Assembly (NCBI GenBank): GCA_963971425.1
Contig: OZ020516.1
Location: 38,304,199-38,368,198 of the forward strand
DNA length: 64,000 nucleotides
Direction: 5' to 3'
Origin: Bryoerythrophyllum caledonicum
Lineage: Eukaryota > Streptophyta > Bryopsida > Pottiales > Pottiaceae
Every line of letters starts with the position of its first letter. Position 1 is the stretch's first letter. Below, piece after piece: positions 34,301-45,873 of the stretch. The notes beneath the pieces were generated by a model. The model did not search any database. It had not been told where the DNA came from and saw nothing but the letters and a program-made list of their open reading frames with translations. Made by a program: the position numbers and the translations under genes.

Positions 34301-34611
34301 AAACCAAGTAATGCAGAGGGCACTTCCAACAGAAAATAGTGTATCATACTTGTAAGCTTAAATAACCATTTCCTATTCCAACTCTAATCACCTTAGAAAA
34401 CCATCTACAAACCGTAGTTGCAAGGCCAATTTCACAAGAAAAAAAATCTACTTTTCAAAATCCAGGGATATTGAAGCTTAACCCTATATGCCAATGAGTT
34501 TTTTTAGCCTGTAAGAATCTACGAGTGTTCTAGATCTTGCAAAACAACATCTACACACAAGGTACATTTCATCACGATCCTAATTCATAGAAAACAATGT
34601 AACTTGCCGAT

Positions 34612-34755
34612 GCTTGCACCGATTTTCGAGGCGATGGTCTCAATAGATGCCCATCTTCCTCCACCTCTATGTCATCATTTAAATTTTTCATGGAGGTGAC
34701 CTGTAAAATTTGCTAATCCAGATTATCATGCCAAAACGACCCAAAAATGGACATT
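34612..34755 (+). repeat. Second copy of the segment at 31654-31790
   Basis: TGCACCGATTTTCGAGGCGA, AATAGATGCCCATCTTCCTC and AAACGACCCAAAAATGGACA match the upstream copy in order and orientation. The copy ends about 225 bp before the GC-rich leader of the SAPS gene begins. Confidence 0.6.
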
Positions 34756-34979
34756 ATTCCTTAAAAAGTTACGACGCAAATAATTATTGGGTAAAAATTC
34801 CAAAATACTGTAGCCTAGGATCTTCTGCAAAGAAGGTAAAATCGTTGAGTAACAGAGATGGAGGGTGGATACGAGGGCCCCCACAGGAAGACCCCGCACT
34901 GCACTGCTGCAGAAAAGGGAGAGCGGGGACCAAGGCGGAGTCCAAACAGGAAACTTGAAGGCAGGAAGCGAGAGGGGCA

Positions 34980-35743
34980 GGCCAGAAGCACGACGCGAGT
35001 TTGTCTGCTGTGGAGTTTTGTGTTGTGTTTGCCGTAACCTATCAAGGGGTTGGAGTAGAGCCGCTCCATCGCCCTCCGCGCTCGCCTCACGCATCCAACG
35101 CCGTTGCCGTTGCCGTTGCCGTCCCTCCACCTCACTCTCCGCCTAGCTCTAATTTTTAGTACTTAGAGCGGGGCGTGGCAGCATTAGGGTTTGGCCGAAC
35201 CATCTGTCCCTGCCTTTGCTGCACCTCCCGCACCCGCACACCGTGGAAGGCGACGCGTTTCAATCTCCCACTCGATCCTCCGCCACTGCCACTGTGCTGT
35301 TGTGGTTGTGCGTTTTTCCAGGGAGGGAGTGGTGTTTGGCGGAGCTGGAAAGTGGTGCCCTGGGCTTGTGGCAAGGGAATGAAAGTGTGGGACCAGCCAA
35401 GTCCGCAGAGCAGCGGGTGCAAACAGAGCCGGGACAGAGGCTGGCGCTAAGATCGTATGAGCGAGATCGCAGTTCGAGCAGCTCGGTTGAGCGGATTTTG
35501 TGGCGGGGAGGGGCTAGCGGGAGCCGCGGGATTGGTCGGAGAGGTAGGGTTCCTGCCGGAGCAGGTAGGTGAGGATCCCGAGGCTTTCGTTGGCAGCACG
35601 GATCTGTTTGAGGAATAATTAGGTGGTGGCGCGGGGCAGTGGAGGCGGCACGCGGTTCTTCTTCCTTCAGCGGCAGAGCTCCGAATAACTGCAGGGATTC
35701 AGGGAGGCAAGAATCGACAGAGATTGAAGATTTTCTGAAAAAA
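34980..35743 (+). promoter_or_regulatory. Putative promoter and 5' leader of the SAPS gene
   Basis: The sequence changes sharply from AT-rich to GC-rich at about 34860. It contains four CCGTTG units (about 35100-35125) and a reverse telo-box TTAGGGTTT (35184-35192). Several short upstream frames precede the start codon at 35744. The transcription start was not located. Region type is inferred from composition and position. Confidence 0.4.
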
Positions 35744-38700
35744 ATGTTTTGGCGAGTAGCTGGCCTATCGACTACTTCTCCGGTGAGTTATTCTGTGCAA
35801 ATTGTGGCAGGCTCGGGTGCGGAGAAACGCTTTCGGTTCTTTTCTTTTCTGTTGCACCTCCCCGGTTGGCGCGTGTCATATTATGTGCCGTGGCGGCGGC
35901 GGCGGCGGCCTTCGGCTTGCCCAGTCGTCTGGCAATCTGAAATCGTTTCCGGAGTAGGTTTTTCCGAAACTGTGCATCAGCAAGATTGCGAAGATGGCGT
36001 CCTTCCTATTTTCCAGGTCGAAACGCGGTCGTCGTTAGGAGTGGCCCTGTCACATAGCTCCGAGTTACCTTTTCTATCGTCTTTGCAACCGCAGTGTGAC
36101 CTCGTGAGTTCGAACATCAGCAAAGGAATGTTTTTGCTCTAATTTTCGCAATCAACGGAATGCTGCGGTTGCGAAGTACTCGACGGTCTGTCCCATTGAA
36201 TCCGGGCAATGCATCCGTTCTTTCCTGACGTCTGTAGTAGGGGCGTGGTTGGATTGCCCTATCGCGGGGATCGCGTTTGTGAATATGCACGATACCTTGT
36301 ACTCCGTTGAATGCGGGTGGCCAAGCGTGCAATGAAGCAGCTGACCTTGTTGTGGTTGCCGAGCGCACTGCGGGAAGCACACGACATTGGTCGGCCGCGT
36401 TCAACGCGTAGTGGTAATTTCGATGCCGGTATGAAGCACGCAGCGACAGTCGTCTTGCCGCTCATGAATGTATGGTGGTTTCTTAGTCGACATCCTTGGG
36501 AAGCCTGTCGGTGCACATAGACAGTTACTTTGCAAGCTCAGAACATTGTGCCTCTCCGGGATAGTCTCAGGAAATCTTGACAGTCGTGGGAACGTGCTAG
36601 TCGAGGAACGCATTCCCACTGGGTGGAGCAGTGCCCGGGCTGTGGTAGGCGGCGAGTTCGGACAACGAGCGCGTTTTACCACGTGCACCGACAGCCGATA
36701 GGACAGTGGCACGCTGGATCTGCTAGGAATCGCAGAGGTGGAGCAGGTGAAGGTGTGACATGAAGTTGGAGGTGTTTCAGAGTTGGGAGTGTCAAGCTTA
36801 AGCGGTGCAGGCCCAGATGCTGTGCTTCGAGGATCCGGTCATGTAGTCAGTGCTGGCGGAGATGGAGAAGGCTTGGTGCAGGATGAACTGACTGGTGCAT
36901 GTTCGTGCTGATGCAGGTCGAGTCGGTGCTTGACAAGGATGTGTACACATTGGAGGAGCTCCTGGATGAGGATGAAATCATCCAGGAGTGCAAAGCTCTC
37001 AACGGCCGGCTTATCAATTTGTAAGTGTCGACAGCGGTGGTTGAGTTTTAGCACGGTTGTGTGTTCTGATATCGGCATTTAGCAGTGGGGGAGTTGGTTC
37101 CGTTTATCATTGATGTGAACGTTCGGGTAGTCCGGCACTTCTAGACGGCATGGTAGAGCCGAGTAGAGGAGCTGAAGCCCATTGGGGTTTGAACCGGTCG
37201 CACCCTACGTCCGAGTGGGAACGGCGATTCGTTGTTCCGCCCGATCTGAATTGCTGTGGTGTGGACTGTTGACAGTTTGCGTACGAAGACCCAAGTGCAT
37301 GCGCTGCTCCGTTACGTAGTCGAGGAGCCACCTGAAAACGCAGATAGCAAGCGCGCATTCAAGTGAGTTGCTTGTGGAATGGCCGAGGCTTTGTTTTTGC
37401 AGGAGTTGGAGGAAATGGTATAGATGTAGGTGGATATTTCCTGGGATTTGACTTGCATCTGGAAAGAGATTGATTTCTGAGGTTAGAGGCACTTGCGTCG
37501 AGATATTGTATGGGGTGGACGCGTTGACCCGACTGCAATGCGTGGTCGTTTGCTGAGATTCCCGTGTCATGGTTCGTGCAGGTTTCCGTTTATTGCATGC
37601 GAAATTTTCACGTGCGAGATAGATGTCCTATTCAAGACTGTAGTTGAGGACGAGGAGGTACAGCAGCGGATGCCCTGATGTGCACTAACAGTATGACTGC
37701 AGATGTGACAGATGTGGGGTGTGTTTGTATAGTCCGGTATGCAAGGGGTTGGCGGTCTGTGACATCGTCGCAGCATAGATTGGGATGTGAGGTGTCAGCA
37801 TGCTTAGGCGCATGCGTGAATAAGTTCGTCGGGGGACATAATTGCTTCGGATGATGAGGGGCAAGTGCTGGAAGGTGTGCGGGGATGGATGTACGGTGGA
37901 ACAATCTCTAATGCACGCACGCTGTGTGTTCCTGCAGATCATGAATTATCTGTTTTTATTTTTGGAGTCCGACCGACCGCATGGGACATTGCTGGCAGGT
38001 TATTTTAGCAAGGTATGTAATGAAGCAGTGTCAATTGTGTGTGCTCCCGTTCCTTGAATTTTCATCACTGTGTTGGTCGTGGTATTTTGGACGTGGTCGA
38101 GAATGATAAATTCTGGATGGGGTTCATGGCATCGATTCCGATGTTGACAACGTGTTGTGGTGGCTTGCACCTTGCGAATGCAGGTGGTTATTTGCTTGTT
38201 GCTTAAGAAGACGGTCCCGATGATGCGGTATCTACAAGTAAGGCCAGGGGCAGAGGATCTGTCTGGGGATACTCCGCCGCTTGCCTTGGTTTCTGTGGTT
38301 GTGGATGTGTGTTTTTGGGACTAGTGGGCGTGGCAGCAGCAAGCGGTTGTCTTGGAATTTTGGAGGTGTCTGGGGGATGCATGGTTTTGGAAACGTGGTC
38401 TTGTGATTGTGGTGATGCATGAAGGTGCTGGTCTGTGATGCTGCGAGTGTGTTTATGTCGTGCAGGGTCACCAGGAGGTGTTGAAGAAATTGGTTGATTT
38501 AATTGGTATTACGTCCATCATGGAGGTGAGTTGGCGGCCTCATGGAGCTGGTAATGAGACGATGTGTGAAGTAATTGCAGCGTTGTGTTGAGTTTCGGGG
38601 TGTTTGGTAGTGCATGGATACGAGTGTGAGGGTGTGGTGGACGTGTAGGTCGTGGTACGGCTGGTTGGCGGAGACGAACATATATATGCGTTTCATGTGG

Positions 38701-41700
38701 ATTCGCTGCAATGGCTGGCCGACACCGATCTGCTGGAGATGCTCGTAGACAAGCTGAGCCCGCCGGTACTCCCTTCTTGGACCATGTTGCGTACTGTTTG
38801 GGCAGGGAGGGTAGACAGGCATGGGTGGATGGGTTTGGGTGTTGGCAATTTTGCTCACGTCTGCGACGGGGGGTAGTTTGAATGATGGGTTGGTCTGGGT
38901 GGGGCACGCAATGTTGTTGAGTTCCGTGCCGGTCCTAGGCAGCTGATGGATGTGACATGGTGTGGTGGGCGCAGAATTCGTCTGAGGTTCATGCGAATGC
39001 TGCCGAAACTCTGTCGGCTGTTACGCGCATTGCTCCATCGGCACTGGCTTCGAAGCTGTCGAGCCCAAAGTGCGTGTTGCGAAGTCTCAATCGTTTTTGT
39101 GTAATATTTGGCCTTGCCCGGAATGTTTGGATTGCGCAGCGGTGTGTTGTGTGGATGAGGGAGGGCGTTCACGGGGATGTTTTGGCAAGGACCAACAGGT
39201 GTAGGCCTATCTAGATCCGGCGGTTGCTTATCGGAGTGTGCGACGTTGTGTTGGCAGGTTTGTGGGGCGGCTGTTTCACCATGTGTTGGAAGATCCAGAG
39301 TCGAAGTCCACTCTGGTGTATTCACTTTCTGTGTGTATATCTCTGTTGGATCCGAAGAGGGCCGCCAGTGTTGCAGCTGCGGGAGCCGCTCGTGGGCAGC
39401 ACCCAACGGAGCCCGTGACCACCGCGAACCCGGAGACGGTGGAAGGCATGCTCCAAAGGCTAGGTGAGGTGGTGGAATGTGCGAGACGTGGTGCGAGGGT
39501 TGGGGTTTGAGATGATGGAGGCCGATAATGGGAGAGAGGATGAGAGCGGGCAGTGGGGCTTTTCCAAATGCGGTGAAGGTACTACCCGGAGCTTTGAATG
39601 ATCGGCAGGCTTACGTTTGGTTGGTTTGTGTGCGCAGGCGACTTGCTGGCAGTGTTGGATGTGTCGAAAGACGAGAAGATGCTGCCTACCACTTACGGGC
39701 GGCTTCAGCCGCCTCTGGGTATCCACAGGCTGAAGGTGAGAAGCTGGCTGGCTGGAGCTGTGGTAGGTTTTAGGAGGCACTGCATTGGGTGGCGAAATGT
39801 GATGTGCAGTTCTGATGTGTTGTGGGCACGTGGGCAGATTGTGGAGTTCATTGCGGTTCTTCTGAGGGCAAACAGCGAAGGTGCTCGACACGAGTTGGTG
39901 AAATCAGGAGCGATTCAGCTAGTGTTGAAGCTGTTTTTTGAGTACGTCCGCCAGTGGTTTGGGTGGTTAAGCTAAGTGGTGATGCAAGTGCGGTTTGACG
40001 CGGGTGCGTTGGGTGGTAGTCTATGAGCAATCGAGGTTGACCCGTTTGATTGGTCGTGTGTATGTGTTGTGGTTGTGGTGGCGCAGTTACCCGTTCAACA
40101 ATATGCTGCACCATCATGTGGAGAGCATCGTGACTTCGTGCCTGGAAAGCAACAACAAGGAGCTGATCGACCACCTGTTCGAAGGGTGCAAATTTCTGGA
40201 GAAGTTATTGGCTGCGGACGAGAACCCTTATGCGCCTGACAGTCACGCAGAGGTAGATGTCGGAGCGAGTCGATGATTGGTCACCTATCTATGTAGCTGC
40301 TAGAGATGTGGTTTGTTCGGAGTGTATTTGTAGTGTTTGGTGATCGGTGTGGCGGGCACGTTCCGTGCTGCGAGGTTGACGGAGAGTTTGGTGTGGTGTG
40401 GAACGTGACGATGACGATGCAGTTGGAATGTTGGTCCGGGTCTGTCGTGTTTGGTGGGGAGTGTTCCGAAGCTGTTGCTGGAGGCTTACCCAGATGATTG
40501 ATGTGCAGCCAAAACCGGCGGTGAGCAAGTCGTTGACGAGGATAGGAAACATGGGACATCTTACTCGTCTTGCAAACAGGATCAACCAGGCGTCAAATTC
40601 GAATACTACGATTCAAGGTCATTTGCAGGTTGGTCGCGTGCCCCTCGTTGTGGGCGGGGTTGGGCTGGATGCTTGGGGGTAGGTTGCAAGTGTTGGCTGA
40701 CGTATGATGGTGCTTTCGGTTGTAGGGCAATCCGAAGTGGAGCGAGTGGGTGTCGAAGGTTTTGCAGCCACGGAACACGATCGAGAACGTGTATCAGTGG
40801 TCGTGTGGGTACGTGTCGTGGGTGGGGATGATGCATGTGTGGGATGTTTTGGTTGTGCAACTCCAGGTCGGTGGGGTCAGATTATGGAGGATTGGGAATG
40901 TCCGTGGTGGAGTTGTTGCGGTGTCGGTGTGCGACTTGTGTGGTGTGAGGTGTTGGGGAACAAGTGCAATAGTGTGACCGATGATGTACTGGTGATCGTG
41001 TGTACGTACAGACGACCGACATCCGTGCCGGAGCGGCCTGTGGACAGTGACGAGGACGATTTCCGCGATAGAGACTACGACATATCGACGATGGCGAACA
41101 ACATAAACCGCGAGGTTTATCGTTATGGGATGTTCGACAATGACGATGCCGAGGAGGTACGTGGGGGATGGGTCGCATGCGTGCGTGACATTGCTTTGCG
41201 ATATTATGCTTTGTGCGAATGTTTCCCTGACGTAGTGACGTACAAGTTTTGGAACCCATTTCCTGACGTGTGGTGGGTGTTGTGCTTGAACTGGGGCTTG
41301 CAATGTACAGGGTCAGGGTGCAATGGAGAGGGATGAGGAGGTATGACTCATGACGTGGGTTGTGTGAAGTTTGGGTTGTTTTTGGGTTTGGAAGCTGGGC
41401 GTGTTGTGCGGTCACCCTGTCGCTCGTGTGTGATATCATGGCTCATGGGTTGTGTTTGTTGGTGAGGGCATGTGACTGTACGAGTGGTGCATCTGAGCGT
41501 TGGCGATGCTTGCAGGACATGTTCTTTGACGACGAGTCTGCTGAAGTTGTGATTTCGTCGTTGCGACTCGGCGAAGAGCAGGACAGGTGTGTTTGTATTC
41601 TGTTTATTGGTGGATGGTGCGGGTAGTTTGTGCTGGGCCCATTGCTTGACGAGGGTGGGGTGAGGTGGTGGGCGAGAGGACTTGTATGTATGGGAAGTGC

Positions 41701-42902
41701 ATGTTTTGTCTGGAGCGTGACTCCCATGGTCGGTGACGCAGCGGCAGGTCGGACAGCATGTTCGGTCCGAATTCGAACTGGTTTGCGTTCCAGGACGATT
41801 TCACGAGGTCGACGGAGGAGTCGACTCCAACTTTCTTGATAACGTCGCCGCCGTGGAACGAGGGTGGGTCATCTGCAAGTGTGGTATCACCCCCGAATAG
41901 CAGCGGGGACAGTAGCAGCGACGACGAGGTGGTCCTGGGAGAGGAGGAGGATCTCGTGGACACTGCGAGTTCGGCGCACAACAGTGCAAGAGCGAGCGGG
42001 AAGGTCGAGGACAGACTTGTGAACGGGCTGGAGCACGAAGGGTCAGGCAGTCCGACGTTCCATTCTGCGGAGGACACAGAACTGAGCTCAAAACTGGAGG
42101 GAGTCGATCTGTCGAACGACCTGTCAGTGTTCCAGCAACGCGAGCAGGAGCCCGGTGCAGGTACTTTCACCGCGTGTGCAGAGCTGCGGATGCTGGGAAT
42201 TGGTCCTTGATCATGGTGTACAGCCCGCTCGGCAGATAATTGTGGATGGTTTGCCGATAGTGTGGGTGTTGTGGGGGATGGGAACGAACTGAGGGTGAGG
42301 TTTGTGGGTGCAGGAGAACCAGCGGCGAGCGTGGCGGACATTAAGAAGAACCCATTCGATGTGGATATCCCCGAACACGTGGGGTCAGCTGCTGGTGAGG
42401 CTGCGGTTTCTAGCGACGGCGGTTCGAAGGGAGAGCCGGCCGATTCCGGGGCTGGAGTCAGCCCTGCGGAGTTCGTGCACGAACTTGTCCTTGCGGAAGG
42501 GCACATGATCAATCCAATAACAGGTGAGGCACGAACGCCTGGTTTGCGTCCCATGTCGAGTGTGTGTCGATTGCGTTTGAGGGTCGTGGGGGACTCGAGG
42601 AGCACCATGCATACTGTGGGGTTGCGGGGATGGGAGTGGGTGCGTTGATGGAATGTGCTTCGTGCTGACGTTTGGGGTGCGGTCCAGGCGAAGAAGTGGC
42701 AGGGGTGGAGCCGGACGGTACGATCAAGGCGATGGAGAAGATGCTGAAGGAGGGAGTGGTAGGCGAGGCTGTGCCGATGTTCAAGGACGAGCATCTCGAG
42801 AAGGAAGCGGAGGGTGAGACGAAGGAGCCCGCGAGTGGGAACTCGGACTTCAACGACGTGAACTACTGGCGCAGCGACTACTCACATACGGTGGAGGAAT
42901 AG
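35744..42902 (+). CDS. SAPS-domain protein, PP6-type phosphatase regulatory subunit
   Basis: Twenty-one coding exons join in frame to 855 residues: 35744-35782, 36917-37020, 37276-37362, 37582-37657, 37938-38012, 38184-38237, 38466-38525, 38649-38765, 38975-39069, 39258-39463, 39638-39735, 39838-39941, 40087-40252, 40509-40628, 40726-40808, 41012-41156, 41311-41340, 41516-41586, 41748-42160, 42314-42523, 42688-42902. All introns are GT-AG. The start MFWRVAGLSTTSPVESVLDK, then TLEELLDEDEIIQECKALN, LLRYVVEEPP, FPFIACEIFTCEID, LLAGYFSKVVICLL, LVDLIGITSIMEVVVRLVG and FEGCKFLEKLLAADENPYAP are hallmark SAPS (SIT4-associated) sequences. The domain spans roughly residues 130-480. Then come EVYRYGMFDNDDAEE and NSNWFAFQDD, and a long acidic Ser-rich tail. 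In yeast and animals SAPS subunits bind and direct the PP6/Sit4 catalytic subunit; plant members are expected to do the same. The first intron is 1,134 bp, and exon 17 is only 30 bp. The acceptor of exon 19 may shift to 41742, adding two residues. Confidence 0.93.
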
Positions 42903-45873
42903 GTGTGAGGCGGCGGGGTTGTGTTTTAGTCTGATTTGTAAATGTCCGACGGGTGCGGTGGACCCGTGGGAATGTATTAGAGACGGCTGTGCTAGACGGG
43001 CGCGAGCACAGGCCAATCATGGGTCCAGTAGTGTGTCTGATTAGAGGTCCATATTAACATCCATTTGTTTGCGTCTTGATGGCGTATTGAGTGAAGCCAC
43101 GAAGCGAGTGGCTGTTTCAACATTCCTTCCCCCTTGTGCCAGTTGACGGTTACCCGGCTTTGAATCTATATTTTGGAGCTCCGAAGGGGGGCAGGTGATT
43201 GATTGAGAAAGATCTAATTATGTTTTCAACGTCCGCCGAGGCTGGTCTGTAACAGTGTACATAAGTGGGTCTGAATCAGTGACTGAGTGCAGCTGCGCGC
43301 GTGTGGCGTAGTAGCTCATTGCCTAACATACAGCGGTCATCGATAGCTTGTAGTGGTGTTGTTGTCTCGGGATCGGTTTGCTCTGTGTATACTTATAATG
43401 CAATCAGTATTCGACCTGGGTGGGCTCTGACTTTCAGAATTCAGTGGAGTCAATCTGCCGTGTGTCGGTTCTGGCTGTTTTGTTGGGCGGCATGACGTGG
43501 GGCTGTCGGGTGGACTGCGGACTTCCACAAAAATTCTTTAGGTAGCATAAGTTTTTTTATCAAATTTCAGATTTTGAAACAATTGTACTCCCACAAAACT
43601 TTCCAAGTGTCCATCTATGGTGAAAACCTCAAAGAGGATCGTTGAAAATTATCACCACAGGAACATGCTAAACATCTAAAAGAGCCCATTCTGGGACATT
43701 TGGTATCCTTTTTTAATGTTGAATTCTGGGACATTTGATGTCCTTTAGATATTGAAGAAAAGTCCACATAAAGAGACAGCGGCAACCAACTCAGAGTATA
43801 CTACACACGAGAATGATGTGAGGAGCGTAGCCGGTTCATAATATGCGCAAGGATCACGTGGATGACTTTGCCCCCGCAAACTTGGACGCTCCAGATCCTT
43901 GCATCGAGGTAAACGTGTAAAAGTAATTAGCACTGCGATTAACCCTGAGTTATGAGCAAATCGCCTGCAGTTCCAGAACTTTTGTTTTCCCTTTGGAATC
44001 TCATCATTCAACAAGCAATTGACAATGTAGCTCTTAAAGAGTATACCAGTGGTCACTTTCAGCGCGTCTTTGTCGAATGAATTATTCTCTTTGGCATAGT
44101 GATTTGGACACAAGTGGTATCCCTAAGTATTACATGGGTTATGGTGCTTCAAACATAAAAAGCTCGACTCTTTTGGCAGCTTGGCAGGGTACTGTAGAGA
44201 TGAATAGTGCTACTGTAGAATTGACAATTATACTTTTTTGAGGCAGGTAGTAGTGAAGGGAAATTCTCATTGTTTCCATCTAAAAATGCATAGAAATAAA
44301 GGATTTTACTTTTTCCAATAAAGATTATTCTATTAAAAGAATATGGCATAATGATTCTATTCACCATTTGGATAATAGATCCAACATTTATTTCTGTATT
44401 TAAAAAACAAAATTGCTTTCCTAAGTGAAGAGCCACTTTCTATACCCCTAGTCATTGCAGGTCCATTTTTCTTGTTGTAATCACCTCCATTACTTGTGAA
44501 TTTTGGCATGCAATGACTCAACACAAGGTAGAACATAGACCCATTGAGTTTATGCAATGTGTAATGGGGAAATATGCCATTATCTAGAGTCAAAGTATGC
44601 TGAACCAATCATGGCACAATAGAAAAATCAATTTTGTACTCTTCAAATGCATTTATCTTTTGATCCATACGGTCAAAATTAACGAAAGTTTAGGGTGTCT
44701 TCTCCTATAAGTTACCTTGAAGATCCAACGGTTTAAAATAGAAAAAATGCGTTTGAATAAGTCGAATAGTATCTCATCTCGAAGTGTCAGTTTTGGGGTG
44801 GTTTTGGCGAAGCACAAGGCCCGGTCCTTTAAGGGTTAATATTAATCAATTACCTATATCCTATATCGGCGCTGATTTTCGTCACCTCGAATTCTTGCAA
44901 AAAGAATTCGTCCAGCCTGGAAGTGTTCATTCTAGTCTTCAACGGCCGTATTTGCGGCCACTTCGTGGATCCAGTCGACGACGTCAATGGATGAAGCAGA
45001 ATCCTCCTGCATCAAAAAGTGCCTCGTCTTGTGCTCCCATGAGAGTCTCGTGATAGTGGTACCCTGTAGTTCACGCTGGCAGCGTTGGAGCTTGGGAGCA
45101 CCATAGCTTTTGGTCTCCGGAGGTGGTTGAATATTTTCTCACCTAATTAGTGTTGATTGTTATATGGTAAATATTCTTACGAGGTCTGTTTATGACATGG
45201 ACTAAAATGTGCAATTATGGTATGAGAAGTTATCAGAAGTTACCCACAGAGACTTTTTAAGGTAGAATTGGGAAGTGTGGCGACCTCCACCACTTGATTG
45301 TCGATAAACAGGCCGCTAATATGTGTTTAAGGAGGGCCTCGCTCTCCTTAAGAGTTTTTAAGTTATCCAATCTTCTCTTGACATGCCTCTAGTTCTTCAC
45401 TTGTGTTTCTTTAACCTTCCCTTGAGTTATTACGTTATCCTATCTTTAGCTCTAATTCTACCGCGCGGCAGCAAATACCTGCGAGCACACCCTTTGATTC
45501 TGTATGGTCATCGGCGGGCACATTATTCTCGTTCGACTTTTCTGGAGCAGTTATAAGGAGTGCGATTATGCTTCTGAGCCCACAGAATTCACCTCACCAG
45601 ACTAGGCCGTCGATATCAGACAGCGGTTCCATCGGACGAGGAAAGCATTTCAAGACAGATACCACGTGTCTGTCTGCAAGTTTGCTGCGTGTTATGTTTT
45701 GTGTGTGGGGCATAGAGTATTAGAGAGTGAAGTTGTGTAGCTTGGCACGGAGATGTTTATCGAAGTGAGAGAGAGGGGTTAGATTTTGTTTGTGACTTAC
45801 TGGACGTCACGGTTGCAGACAAGTTGCTGTCTTGTAGATTCGGGTGGACTCGTGGTTTTTAGAGCTGGCCACT
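42903..45873. other. Intergenic region between SAPS and PLA1 genes
   Basis: The first few hundred bases are probably the SAPS 3' untranslated region (GC-rich to about 43500). From 43540 to 45000 the DNA is AT-rich with no recognised protein; CTCTTTCTATACCCCTAGTC and CATTGCAGGTCC words near 44430-44465 look like dispersed repeat. The last 0.4 kb is the likely promoter and leader of the PLA1 gene. Confidence 0.5.

Noticed and set aside
36117..41439. Many short frames on both strands within SAPS introns
   Set aside because: They lie in introns or antisense to exons; none resembles a known protein, and the exon model explains the locus.
41604..42794. 396-codon minus-strand frame across the last SAPS exons
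   Set aside because: It is antisense to exons 18-21 that join in frame to the SAPS protein, it crosses introns, and its product is Ser/Pro-rich without a domain.
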